Source: Bacteroidales bacterium (GTDB lineage Bacteria; Bacteroidota; Bacteroidia; Bacteroidales; WCHB1-69). Taken from it: a stretch of 38,920 nt of DNA. A program made the position numbers and the translations under genes. Every line of letters starts with the position of its first letter. The first letter of the stretch is position 1. Shown piece by piece: positions 31,372 to 38,920 of the stretch. The notes under the pieces are model-generated. The model was not told the DNA's origin, made no database searches, and was given only the letters and a program-made list of their open reading frames with translations. The stretch covers positions 1 through 38,920 of the forward strand of contig JAFSOZ010000012.1 in NCBI GenBank assembly GCA_017443175.1, in the 5' to 3' direction.

Positions 31372-34089
31372 TTAGGAACCGCATTTGGAGTACCCGCAGT
31401 TGGAGCACACCAGACAACCCTCTTTGAACTCCATCGTGTCAATCTGATGGCAGTTGGGGCATTCCACACCTTTCTGCTTGGTACCGTCCTGGATGAATTT
31501 CTTCAGGGCGCGGCACACACCATTACGCCACGAGTTGATGCTCTCCTGACGGAAGTTGAGGCCGGAGATGATGCTGACAACGTTGTTTACGGGAATGCCA
31601 TTGCGCAACAAAGCGGAGGTCATCTTGGCATAATTCCAGAACTCCTGATCAAAGCAGCGGTCCAGACCGCGCAGGATCACTTCGTAGCCGGCTTTGTCCA
31701 AATACTTGAAATCGTATGATTTGCTGCCATCTTCGTGACGGTTTTTCACGATGATGCCATGGTCAACCCATTTGGGAAGAATGAAACTCTCCTCACCAGT
31801 CTTGCCCGTGAAGATTTCGTACGGTTCCCCGTTGTATAGTCCGATATAGGCCACCCAATCCTCGCTGTTGTTCTTGAAATGGATGACATCAGCCTGCAAC
31901 TCTTTCGGGCGTTTGAAATTCTTAGGTTTCTCCTGTTTCTCGGGTTTCTTCTCATCCTTGCTGGCGGTAATCAGCACGCCGTCGCGGGAACCTTCACGAT
32001 ACACGGTAAGGCCCTTGCAGCCGGATTCCCAGGCTTTCATATAGAGGTCAGCCACCGTCTGCTCGTCAATGCTGTTCGGCAGGTTTACCGTGACGGAGAT
32101 AGAGTGGTCAACCCATTTTTGCACTGAACCCTGGAGTTCCACCTTCTTGATATAGTCCGTGTCTGCGGCAGTAGCCTTGTAATACGGTGACTTCTGCATC
32201 AGATCCTGAATCTCCTTTTCGCTCATGGTGGTCATCTGCTCGTAGGTATAGCCTTGCGTTTCCGCCCATGTTACAAACTTCTGATGGAACACAATGTACT
32301 CCTCAAAACTGTCGCCCATCGTATCTTTTACAGTAGTTTTCTTGATGGACATGTCGTTGGGGTTCACTTTTCTTCTGCGTTTATAGAAGACATTGAATGC
32401 GGGTTCGAGGCCTGAGGTCGTCTGCGTGCAAATACTCACACTACCTGTCGGGGCGATGGTGAGCAGGGCAATATTTCTACGGCCATAGCGGATCATATCC
32501 TCATACAGTTTCGGATCGGCTTTCTGGATTCTTTGGATAAAAGGATTATGACCTTCCTTGATGCAGCTATAGACCGGGAACGCGCCACGCTCCTTGGCCA
32601 TGTTGACAGAGGAACGGTAAGCGGCCAAAGCAAGCTGTTTATGTACTTCGGTGGAGAAAGCGTTGCCCTCATCGGAGCCGTAGCGGATGTTGAGTGCGGC
32701 CAGCATGTCGCCTTCGGCGGTGATGCCCAAGCCGGTGCGGCGGCCCTTGGTGGATTGGCGGCGGATTTTCAGCCACAACTCTCTCTCCACGCGTTTCACA
32801 TCCTCGCCTTCGGGGTCGCTGTCAATCTTGGCCAGAATCTGGTCAATCTTCTCCAGCTCAAGGTCGATGAGGTCGTCCATCAGACGCTGGGCATATTGGA
32901 CATGTTCCTTGAAGAGCGGCATGTTGAAATAGGCCTTGTCTGTGAACGGGTTCTCCACGTAGCTGTAAAGGTTCATGGCAATGAGGCGGCAGCTGTCGTA
33001 CGGACAAAGCGGAATCTCGCCGCAGGGATTAGTGGAGACGGTCTCAAAGCCCTCGCTCTTATAGCAATCCGGCACGGACTCGCGCTGGATGGTATCCCAG
33101 AACAAGATGCCTGGTTCGGCAGATTTCCATGCGTTATGAATGATCTTCTTCCACAATCTGGGTGCATCAACCTCCTGTTTGTATTGAGGATTGTCAGAAT
33201 GGATGGGATATTGTTGCATGTAGGGTGTGCAGTTCTTAGCAGCCTTCATGAAATCGTCATCCACTTTCACGGAGACATTGGCTCCGGTGACTTTTCCTTC
33301 CGTCATCTTCGCATCGATGAACTTCTCGGAGTCAGGGTGTTTGATGGAGATGGTCAACATCAGGGCACCGCGGCGGCCATCCTGAGCCACCTCGCGGGTG
33401 GAGTTGGAGAAACGCTCCATGAACGGCACTACGCCGGTGGAAGTGAGCGCGCAGTTCTGCACATGGCTGCCGGAAGGGCGAATATCTGAAAGGTCGTGAC
33501 CCACACCGCCACGGCGTTTCATCAGCTGCACCTGCTCCTCGTCCATTTTCATGATACCACCGTAGGAGTCGGAATTATCATCATTACCAATCACAAAACA
33601 GTTGGACAGGGACACAATCTGGTCGCGGTTGCCTATGCCAGCCATGGGGCTGCCTTGAGGAATGACATATTTGAACTTGTCGAAGAGAGAGAAAATAAGT
33701 TCCTCGCTCATCGGGTGCACGTAGCGTTTCTCAATGCGAGCAAACTCGGAAGCCATACGACGGTGCATGTCTTCGGGTGTCCGTTCCATGATGTTGCCGT
33801 TTCTGTCCTTTAGCGCATACTTGTCAATCCATACGCCGGCGGCCAGTTCATCGCCTCCGAAGTACTTCACGACATCCGGGAAAATTTCAGTTTTCTGGTA
33901 AATCTTCTTTTCTGATTTTTCCTCTTCTGTCACCTCAAAATCGTTTTCCATGTTCAATGAACGGGCCATCTTCTGCATGACCTGCTCACGGGAATGAATC
34001 AAATCGGCGGCAGCTTCTTTCTGCACATCCACGATTTCTTCTGCTGTGTGGTCCTCCTCGAAATTGAAAAGGGATAGATTATCATTCAT
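31372..34089 (-). CDS. nrdJ: Adenosylcobalamin-dependent ribonucleotide reductase (class II)
   Basis: This 905-residue enzyme reduces ribonucleotides to deoxyribonucleotides without oxygen, using coenzyme B12. The active site is complete: NPCGE (Asn354, radical Cys356, Glu358), redox pair Cys164 (SLSNCFVIG) and Cys367 (YDSCRL), with spacing as in characterised NrdJ. The loop GSVSICTQTTSGLEP follows the family pattern. The last 30 residues are a zinc-ribbon or redox tail with CPNCH, CLVCSNCGY and a final Cys. No ATP-cone is evident at the N-terminus. I looked for a cobalamin riboswitch upstream and did not find the conserved box. Confidence 0.95.
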   Translation of the reverse strand: MNDNLSLFNFEEDHTAEEIVDVQKEAAADLIHSREQVMQKMARSLNMENDFEVTEEEKSEKKIYQKTEIFPDVVKYFGGDELAAGVWIDKYALKDRNGNIMERTPEDMHRRMASEFARIEKRYVHPMSEELIFSLFDKFKYVIPQGSPMAGIGNRDQIVSLSNCFVIGNDDNSDSYGGIMKMDEEQVQLMKRRGGVGHDLSDIRPSGSHVQNCALTSTGVVPFMERFSNSTREVAQDGRRGALMLTISIKHPDSEKFIDAKMTEGKVTGANVSVKVDDDFMKAAKNCTPYMQQYPIHSDNPQYKQEVDAPRLWKKIIHNAWKSAEPGILFWDTIQRESVPDCYKSEGFETVSTNPCGEIPLCPYDSCRLIAMNLYSYVENPFTDKAYFNMPLFKEHVQYAQRLMDDLIDLELEKIDQILAKIDSDPEGEDVKRVERELWLKIRRQSTKGRRTGLGITAEGDMLAALNIRYGSDEGNAFSTEVHKQLALAAYRSSVNMAKERGAFPVYSCIKEGHNPFIQRIQKADPKLYEDMIRYGRRNIALLTIAPTGSVSICTQTTSGLEPAFNVFYKRRRKVNPNDMSIKKTTVKDTMGDSFEEYIVFHQKFVTWAETQGYTYEQMTTMSEKEIQDLMQKSPYYKATAADTDYIKKVELQGSVQKWVDHSISVTVNLPNSIDEQTVADLYMKAWESGCKGLTVYREGSRDGVLITASKDEKKPEKQEKPKNFKRPKELQADVIHFKNNSEDWVAYIGLYNGEPYEIFTGKTGEESFILPKWVDHGIIVKNRHEDGSKSYDFKYLDKAGYEVILRGLDRCFDQEFWNYAKMTSALLRNGIPVNNVVSIISGLNFRQESINSWRNGVCRALKKFIQDGTKQKGVECPNCHQIDTMEFKEGCLVCSNCGYSKCGS

Positions 34090-34276
34090 AGGCGTTCCTG
34101 ATATTGTGTTGGTTTTTTATAATTTCTGTTAAAAAAGTGCCGGCAACGACAGATGATACTCGGAAAGATTTTCACAAGGTTTTGTCTGATAATTAATTAC
34201 AAATTTTTTCACGCGATTCTTTCGAGTTTGTAAAAATAGAAATTTGATGCCTATTTCATGGAATACACACCCCCAT

Positions 34277-34302
34277 AATATCAACAAAATGACGTTGATA
34301 TT
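34277..34302. promoter_or_regulatory. Inverted repeat upstream of nrdJ
   Basis: AATATCAAC (34277-34285) and GTTGATATT (34294-34302) form a perfect 9-bp dyad with an 8-nt spacer, followed on the plus strand by seven Ts. It lies about 190 bp upstream of nrdJ and 45 bp past the fabD terminator. It may be an operator for nrdJ or a second terminator; the sequence cannot decide. Confidence 0.45.
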
Positions 34303-34345
34303 TTTTTGTTTTGATAATGAACTCATTAAAAAAAATGTGCAAAAA

Positions 34346-34371
34346 AAAGGATGGCTTTCGTGCCATCCTTT
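34346..34371 (-). terminator. Intrinsic terminator of the metK-fabD operon
   Basis: A perfect 10-bp stem (34346-34355 with 34362-34371) with a 6-nt loop is followed on the minus strand by an eight-T run (34341-34348). It sits 5 bp past the fabD stop. Confidence 0.9.
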
Positions 34372-34375
34372 CAAA

Positions 34376-35251
34376 TTATTTTCCAAGAACACTGACTTCC
34401 GGATCAATTCGTTTTATCAACCCTTGCAGTGTGCTGCCGGGACCGAATTCCACAAACTCGGTGACCCCATCTGCTATCATCTTGCGCACGGACTGGGTCC
34501 ATAGCACGGGACTGGTCAGCTGGGCCAGCAGATTGCGCCGTATCACATCCGGGTCGGAAGAGGGAAGTGCCGTGGCATTCTGGCATACCGGGCAGCTCGG
34601 CTGATGGAACTCGCATTGGCGGATGGCCTCGGCCAGCTCGTCTTGCGCCGGCTGCATCAGCGGAGAGTGGAACGCACCGCCCACGTTGAGCGGCATCATG
34701 CGCTTTGCACCTGCCTCACGCAACCGCTCCATGGCAAATTCCAAGCCCTTGAGCGAACCGGATATCACCAGCTGCTGCGGACTATTGTAATTGGCGGGCA
34801 CGACCACCTCATCCTGAATCTCCGCGCACACACGCTCCGTGATGGCATCCTCGAATTTCAGCACTACGGCCATGCCGGATTCCTGCCGCTCGCACGCCTT
34901 CTGCATGGCCTGCGCACGCTTGGATACCAGCATCAAGGCATCCTCAAACGACAAACTGCCGTTGACCGCCAGCGCGGTGAACTCGCCCAACGAATGACCG
35001 GCCACCATGTCCGGCTCACCGTCCGCAAGACAGCGATAGGCAACGTACGAATGGAGAAAAACCGCCGGCTGAGTGACCTTCGTCTGCTTCAAATCCTCAT
35101 CGGAACCATGAAACATGATATCTGACAAACTGAAGCCCATCAAACGGTCAGCTTCCGCAAACAGTTCCTTTGCTATCGGATACTGCTCATATAAATCCAT
35201 GCCCATTCCTGAAAACTGGGCTCCCTGACCTGGGAAAACGTATGCTCGCAT
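34376..35251 (-). CDS. fabD: Malonyl CoA-acyl carrier protein transacylase
   Basis: This 291-residue enzyme loads malonate onto acyl carrier protein for fatty acid synthesis in the cytoplasm. It has the opening PGQGAQFSGMG (7-17), the nucleophile motif GHSLGE (85-90, Ser87) and the catalytic His194 (GGAFHSPLM). The length is close to the family norm. The gene starts 5 bp after metK on the same strand and ends at a terminator, so it shares the metK transcript and its SAM-II riboswitch. Linking fabD to SAM control is unusual. Confidence 0.95.
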   Translation of the reverse strand: MRAYVFPGQGAQFSGMGMDLYEQYPIAKELFAEADRLMGFSLSDIMFHGSDEDLKQTKVTQPAVFLHSYVAYRCLADGEPDMVAGHSLGEFTALAVNGSLSFEDALMLVSKRAQAMQKACERQESGMAVVLKFEDAITERVCAEIQDEVVVPANYNSPQQLVISGSLKGLEFAMERLREAGAKRMMPLNVGGAFHSPLMQPAQDELAEAIRQCEFHQPSCPVCQNATALPSSDPDVIRRNLLAQLTSPVLWTQSVRKMIADGVTEFVEFGPGSTLQGLIKRIDPEVSVLGK

Positions 35252-35256
35252 AATCT

Positions 35257-36486
35257 TTATGACAATTGGAATTTTTCACGAATCACATCCACATAATCCA
35301 GTTTCTCCCACGGAAAGAAGGTTATCATTTTGCCGTTAACCTCTTTTTCGTACCAGTCGCGGCCAAAATGACCGTAAGATGCGGTGGGCTGGTAGATGGG
35401 GTTCTTGAGTTGGAAACGCTCGATGATGTTGTAAGGGCGCATGTTGAAGATGGTGCCGATTCTTTTCGCAATCTCACCATCGCTCATATTAACTTTAGCG
35501 GTACCGTATGTGTTGACATACAGACCCACAGGGTCGGCTTTGCCGATGGCGTAGGCCACCTGCACGAGCACTTGGTCGCACAAACCGGCCGCCACCATAT
35601 TCTTGGCAATGTGGCGCGTGGCGTAGGCTGCCGAGCGATCCACTTTGGAGGGATCCTTGCCAGAAAAAGCACCGCCACCGTGCGCTCCGCGCCCGCCGTA
35701 GGTATCGACGATAATCTTACGGCCCGTCAAACCCGTGTCCCCGTTAGGTCCGCCAATGACGAACTTGCCGGTCGGATTGACCAAAAGCTTATAGTCATCC
35801 TTGAACAACTCTTTCACATTGTCAGGGCAATCCGCAACCACTCTGGGAATGAGGATGTCGCGGATATCTTGCTCGATTTTTTTCAACATAGTGTCGTCAT
35901 CGGCAAATTCATCGTGTTGGGTGGAAAGCACGATGGTGTCGATGCGCTCAGGAGTGCCGTTATCGGAGTACTGCACTGTTACTTGCGATTTGGAGTCGGG
36001 ACGAAGATAGGGCATCAAAGTGCTCTTCTTGCGGATGGCCGCCAATTCTTGTACCAAACGATGGGCAAGCTCGACAGGCAACGGCATGTAGTTGTCCATC
36101 TCGTTGCAGGCGTACCCGAACATCATGCCCTGGTCGCCGGCGCCCTGTTCCTCCGCATCGGCACGTTCCACACCGCGGTTGATGTCCGCCGACTGGCTAT
36201 GGATGGCAGACAAAATGCCGCAAGATTTGTAATCGAATTGATAATCGCTCTTGTCATAGCCCACCTCTTTGATGACCTCGCGGGCCACATCGTCGATGGA
36301 GACGTAAGCGTTGGTTTTCACTTCTCCTGCACAAACCACCAATCCGGTGGTGGTTAAGGTTTCGCAAGCCACTTTGGATTCGGGGTCTTGGGCCAAAAAT
36401 GAATCCAGCAAAGCGTCTGAAATTTGATCACACAGTTTATCCGGGTGTCCTTCAGATACTGATTCAGATGTGAATAGATAGCTCAT
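35257..36486 (-). CDS. metK: S-adenosylmethionine synthetase
   Basis: This 409-residue protein starts at the ATG at 36486 ([17 protein letters not shown]). An ATG three codons upstream (36495) would add only MLV and cannot be excluded. MetK makes SAM from methionine and ATP. Conserved parts are GHPDK (about 14-18), DQGMMFGYA (about 120), the [21 protein letters not shown] block and [19 protein letters not shown]. The last residues end in REKFQLS. First gene of the metK-fabD operon with a long leader carrying a SAM-II aptamer. Confidence 0.96.
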   Translation of the reverse strand: MSYLFTSESVSEGHPDKLCDQISDALLDSFLAQDPESKVACETLTTTGLVVCAGEVKTNAYVSIDDVAREVIKEVGYDKSDYQFDYKSCGILSAIHSQSADINRGVERADAEEQGAGDQGMMFGYACNEMDNYMPLPVELAHRLVQELAAIRKKSTLMPYLRPDSKSQVTVQYSDNGTPERIDTIVLSTQHDEFADDDTMLKKIEQDIRDILIPRVVADCPDNVKELFKDDYKLLVNPTGKFVIGGPNGDTGLTGRKIIVDTYGGRGAHGGGAFSGKDPSKVDRSAAYATRHIAKNMVAAGLCDQVLVQVAYAIGKADPVGLYVNTYGTAKVNMSDGEIAKRIGTIFNMRPYNIIERFQLKNPIYQPTASYGHFGRDWYEKEVNGKMITFFPWEKLDYVDVIREKFQLS

Positions 36487-36534
36487 AACTAACATTTTAA
36501 ATGAATAAATAAAAGTCGGAAAACGTGTGCGAAA

Positions 36535-36590
36535 GGATTGTTTTTTAGCATTTTTTCATGTGGTTGCAAGCAATACAAATCTGTCCACGT
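36535..36590 (-). ncRNA. SAM-II (SAM-alpha) riboswitch aptamer of metK
   Basis: In the minus-strand RNA, the P1 stem GUGG/CCAC encloses GAUUUGUAUUGCUUGCAA, and after CCAC come AUGAAAAAAUGCUAAAAAAC. The order GUGG, GAUUUG, GCUUGCA, CCAC, AAA, GCUAAA is the SAM-II consensus as I recall it. The required pseudoknot can form: GUAUU in the loop pairs with AAUGC just before UAAAA (one G-U). It lies between the promoter (36601-36608) and metK. SAM-II is known from Alphaproteobacteria and Bacteroidetes. When SAM binds, metK-fabD expression is expected to fall. Confidence 0.85.
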
Positions 36591-36600
36591 TTTCTGGCGG

Positions 36601-36608
36601 CAAAGATA
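36601..36608 (-). promoter_or_regulatory. -7 box of the metK-fabD operon
   Basis: TATCTTTG followed by CCGCC on the minus strand gives a leader of about 110 nt that includes the whole SAM-II aptamer. Confidence 0.75.
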
Positions 36609-36619
36609 CGCTTTTTTCT

Positions 36620-36627
36620 TATATTTG
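36620..36627 (+). promoter_or_regulatory. -7 box of the carboxynorspermidine dehydrogenase gene
   Basis: TATATTTG followed by CACCC lies 36 bp before the ATG at 36664. It is back to back with the metK promoter, and longer upstream starts for the dehydrogenase would precede it. Confidence 0.6.
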
Positions 36628-36663
36628 CACCCTCATTTGATAATAACTAAAATACGCAATACT

Positions 36664-37869
36664 ATGGCAAAAGTTCTCATCATCGGTGCCGGCGGCGTGG
36701 GAGCCGTGGTGGCACACAAATGCGCTTCCGTGCCGGAAGTGTTCACCGACATCATGCTCGCCTCCCGCACCAAATCCAAATGCGACAAGATAGCCGCTGA
36801 AATCGGAGGCAACCGCATCCAGACCGCGCAAGTGGATGCTGACAATGTGGAAGAAACCATCCAGCTCATCAACAGCTACAAGCCCGATTTGCTGATCAAC
36901 GTGGCCCTGCCCTACCAGGACCTCCCGCTGATGGACGCCTGTCTGGCCACCAAGACCAACTACATGGACACCGCCAACTACGAGCCGCGCGACAAAGCCA
37001 AGTTCGAGTACAGCTGGCAGTGGGCCTACCAAGACCGCTTCAAAGAGGCCGGCATCATGGCTCTCCTCGGCTGCGGCTTCGACCCGGGCGTGACCAGCAT
37101 CTATACCGCTTACGCTGCAAAACACTATTTCGACGAAATCCATTATCTGGACATCGTGGATTGCAACGCCGGCGACCATGGCAAGGCTTTCGCCACCAAT
37201 TTCAACCCCGAAATCAACATCCGTGAGATCACCCAACGCGGCAAGTACTGGGAGAATGGCCAATGGGTGGAAATCGATCCCATGTCCATTCATCGCGCTG
37301 TGGAATACCCCAACATCGGCGAACGCGAATCTTACCTGCTCTATCACGAAGAGTTGGAATCATTGGTGAGAAGCTATCCCACCATCAAGCGTGCCCGCTT
37401 CTGGATGACCTTCGGACAGAAATACATCACCGTGCTGAACGTATTGCAGGAAATCGGCATGACCAGCATCAAGCCTATCAAATATCAAGGTATAGACATT
37501 GTGCCGTTGCAATTCCTCAAAGCCGTGCTGCCGGAGCCCTCTTCGTTGGGCGAGGGCTACCACGGACAGACATCCATCGGCTGCCAAATCAAGGGTATCA
37601 AAGACGGCAAGGAGCGTACCTATTATGTATATAACAACTGCGACCACGCCGAATGTTTCAAGGAAATCGGTGCGCAAGCCGTTTCGTACACCACTGGCGT
37701 GCCCGCCATGCTCTGCGCCAAGATGATTCTCACCGGCACATGGCAAGGCAAGGGTGTGTTCAATGTGGAACAGTTCGACCCGGATCCGTTCATGAAGGAA
37801 ATCGGTGGATATGGTCTGCCTTGGCATGAGGTGATTGACCAACCTCTGCCAGTCTATAAAAACGAGTAA
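36664..37869 (+). CDS. Carboxynorspermidine dehydrogenase (saccharopine dehydrogenase family)
   Basis: This 401-residue NAD(P)-dependent enzyme starts at the ATG at 36664. Upstream in-frame sequence to 36538 precedes the promoter and is not translated. It has an N-terminal Rossmann motif (VLIIGAGGVGAVVAHKCAS, 4-22) and LYS1/LYS9-type features (DTANYEPRDKAKFEYSWQW, GLGCGFDPGVTS-like ALLGCGFDPGVTSIYTAYAAKHYF). It should condense aspartate semialdehyde with diaminopropane or putrescine to give carboxynorspermidine or carboxyspermidine, the substrate of NspC (25272). A hairpin spans its stop codon. Confidence 0.92.
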   Translation: MAKVLIIGAGGVGAVVAHKCASVPEVFTDIMLASRTKSKCDKIAAEIGGNRIQTAQVDADNVEETIQLINSYKPDLLINVALPYQDLPLMDACLATKTNYMDTANYEPRDKAKFEYSWQWAYQDRFKEAGIMALLGCGFDPGVTSIYTAYAAKHYFDEIHYLDIVDCNAGDHGKAFATNFNPEINIREITQRGKYWENGQWVEIDPMSIHRAVEYPNIGERESYLLYHEELESLVRSYPTIKRARFWMTFGQKYITVLNVLQEIGMTSIKPIKYQGIDIVPLQFLKAVLPEPSSLGEGYHGQTSIGCQIKGIKDGKERTYYVYNNCDHAECFKEIGAQAVSYTTGVPAMLCAKMILTGTWQGKGVFNVEQFDPDPFMKEIGGYGLPWHEVIDQPLPVYKNE

Positions 37870-37892
37870 CGGGAATCAAAATCCCCGTTACT
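37865..37892. terminator. Inverted repeat spanning both convergent stop codons
   Basis: AGTAACGGG (37865-37873) pairs perfectly with CCCGTTACT (37884-37892), loop 10 nt. The stem contains the stop of the dehydrogenase (37867-37869) and of the GreAB gene (37888-37890). No T-run follows, so it may be a weak two-way terminator or a barrier against read-through decay. Confidence 0.55.
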
Positions 37893-38376
37893 CTATCTTC
37901 AATATCTTAATCGTTTTGAGCCCGGTTGGGATGGAGATGTCGAACACGTCGCCGACATGATGGCCGAAGAGTCCTTTGGCCATGGGCGAGGTGAAGGGTA
38001 TTTTGCCCTGCGCGGCATTGGCTTCGTCCACTCCGGTGATTTGCAGTTGCATCTCCTCGCCGTTCATGCGCACGCGGACACGTGAGCCGAAAGCGATTTC
38101 ATCACGCTTTTTGGGCTCCATCACCTTTGCAATTTTAATACGGTTTTCCAAGAGTTCCAATTTGGCGTTGAGGAAGTTGCGCAATACGCGCGCATCGGCC
38201 TCCTGGCCACCCGTGTCAATAGCATCGCGCTCATCCAGAATTTCTTGACGCTCCTGCATCAGCAGTTCCATGCCGGTGGGCGTGACATAGTTCACGACAC
38301 CTGCAGGCAGATACGCTCTTGGAGGCACCATCGGGGTTTCCTCCTGGTCGCCTTCTTTTACAAAACCTCTACTCAT
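37888..38376 (-). CDS. GreA/GreB family transcription elongation factor
   Basis: This 162-residue protein has a short N-terminal region (MSRGFVKEGDQEETPMVPPRAYLPAGVVNYVTPTG), a coiled-coil-like hairpin (about 35-85, MELLMQERQEILDERDAIDTGGQEADARVLRNFLNAKLELLENRI) and a GreA/GreB C-terminal domain (FGSRVRVRMNGEEMQLQITGVDEANAAQGKIPFTSPMAKGLFGHHVGDVF). Gre factors help stalled RNA polymerase cleave backtracked RNA. This Bacteroidetes form is separate from canonical GreA. Its start is 5 bp after the stop of the upstream gene, so the two are co-transcribed. Confidence 0.93.
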   Translation of the reverse strand: MSRGFVKEGDQEETPMVPPRAYLPAGVVNYVTPTGMELLMQERQEILDERDAIDTGGQEADARVLRNFLNAKLELLENRIKIAKVMEPKKRDEIAFGSRVRVRMNGEEMQLQITGVDEANAAQGKIPFTSPMAKGLFGHHVGDVFDISIPTGLKTIKILKIE

Positions 38377-38381
38377 GCTTT

Positions 38382-38920
38382 TTACAGATATTTTCTTCTG
38401 AGAAGATCACACAAAGACAAATAAGCCGTGGAGGTGGAATCCCAATAATACTGTTTTTTCAAACCTTCCAGACAATCGAATGCCGCATCCATGTTGGGGC
38501 ACTGGTTGAGTTGCTGGATAGCGGCACTGAATTCTTCGCCTCTGTTGTTGAACAATTCCTTGATGAAGGTGAACTTGTCGTTGATAGAGATAGCTTTCGT
38601 CAAATCGCCGACTTTGGCATGTTGGAACTGGCTCCCCAGAGAGCGGTCCTCCTGCTGCTTGTTGAACAGGTCATTGAGTGAGCGCGGTGCATTGGTCTGC
38701 AAAGGCTTGTTCTGAGGCTGAACGGGTTGCACAGGTTTTTTAGGTTCAGGGGTCGGTTGCGGTTTCGGGGCACTTTTCTGCGGGATGAACTGCAATAAAT
38801 CGTCCTCGTCACTGTTCAAAGGTTCCGGCTCGATCACTTTCTCGGGCTTCGGAGCAGCCTGCGATGGTTGCACTACAGGCGCCTGGGGTTTCGGCGCAGG
38901 TTCCTGTACCGGCACACGAA
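38382..38920 (-). CDS. Hypothetical protein with Pro-rich linker (partial, N-terminus missing)
   Basis: The reading frame is open to the right edge, so the gene is cut there. The visible part has about 100 residues of low-complexity Pro/Gln/Lys sequence (repeats of KPQPTPEPKKPVQPVQPQNKPLQ), then a compact C-terminal domain (RSLNDLFNKQQEDRSLGSQFQHAKVGDLTKAISINDKFTFIKELFNNRGEEFSAAIQQL and DLLRRKYL). That domain matches a conserved Bacteroidetes protein of unknown function found upstream of greA-like genes, as I recall. The linker suggests a protein tethered by a membrane anchor beyond the window. Confidence 0.75.
   Translation of the reverse strand, partial: RVPVQEPAPKPQAPVVQPSQAAPKPEKVIEPEPLNSDEDDLLQFIPQKSAPKPQPTPEPKKPVQPVQPQNKPLQTNAPRSLNDLFNKQQEDRSLGSQFQHAKVGDLTKAISINDKFTFIKELFNNRGEEFSAAIQQLNQCPNMDAAFDCLEGLKKQYYWDSTSTAYLSLCDLLRRKYL

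Noticed and set aside
32533-33489. Long open frame antisense to nrdJ
   Set aside because: Opposite the conserved catalytic region of nrdJ, with no start context.
34090-34345. Cobalamin riboswitch upstream of nrdJ
   Set aside because: Expected for a B12-dependent enzyme, but I could not find the conserved B12 box or the multi-stem layout in this 255-bp stretch. Only a simple dyad is present.
35266-36357. Long open frame antisense to metK (about 360 codons)
   Set aside because: It lies fully opposite a conserved gene, has no promoter, and its product has no domain pattern; it arises from metK codon usage.
1-38920. CRISPR array, tRNA genes, prophage or insertion sequence
   Set aside because: No regularly spaced identical repeats of CRISPR size, no tRNA cloverleaf or TTC motif with acceptor stem, and no integrase, transposase or phage structural gene were seen.

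Overview
The window looks like a chromosomal segment from a member of the Bacteroidetes, most likely the order Bacteroidales. Support comes from promoters of the TAnnTTTG type, many of them TATCTTTGCCGC-like and close to start codons. There are also secreted proteins with type IX secretion (T9SS) C-terminal domains, an ExbB/ExbD operon with two exbD genes, Bacteroidetes-type DnaJ, GreAB and DUF5618 proteins, and very few Shine-Dalgarno sites. No phage, insertion sequence, CRISPR array or tRNA was seen. The species cannot be named from the sequence alone.

Layout. 1-30 is the 5' end of a 16S rRNA gene running off the left edge, with its leader and promoter to about 400. 556-3040 holds a TraB/GumN-like protein, an alpha/beta hydrolase and a membrane protein. 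3191-4603 is a DUF234-type ATPase behind three repeats spaced 53 bp apart. 4638-7302 (minus) has a secreted unknown and a BlaR1/BlaI-like sensor protease and repressor pair with a palindromic operator. 7437-8846 is a MATE exporter. 8977-13505 (minus) is an ABC transporter/GntR operon that may run into a surface subtilisin. 13754-13963 is a small cysteine-rich lipoprotein with a structured leader. 14211-16491 holds der and yicC, and 16579-19480 an exbB/unknown/exbD/exbD operon. 19832-24594 (plus) has two lipoproteins, an aminotransferase and a pair of secreted proteins, the first with a frameshift. 24662-28697 has DUF5618, nspC, an HsdR_N-like protein, and dnaJ/grpE. 28866-30608 is a T9SS beta-helix protein. 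30615-34089 (minus) is a B12-dependent ribonucleotide reductase (nrdJ) followed by a LutA-like protein. 34376-36486 (minus) is metK-fabD under a SAM-II riboswitch. 36664-37869 is a carboxynorspermidine dehydrogenase. 37888-38920 (minus) is a GreA/GreB-family factor and a partial gene.

How the genes connect. The dehydrogenase at 36664 and nspC at 25272 encode two consecutive steps of the carboxy(nor)spermidine polyamine route, 10 kb apart. grpE and dnaJ serve the Hsp70 cycle. The Exb operon probably supplies proton-motive energy to the outer membrane. BlaI/BlaR and GntR/ABC are two envelope-stress-type circuits, each with a visible operator. The most informative non-coding elements are the SAM-II riboswitch of metK-fabD, a leader with competing helices before the small lipoprotein, the repeats before the ATPase, and a REP-like palindrome between grpE and dnaJ.
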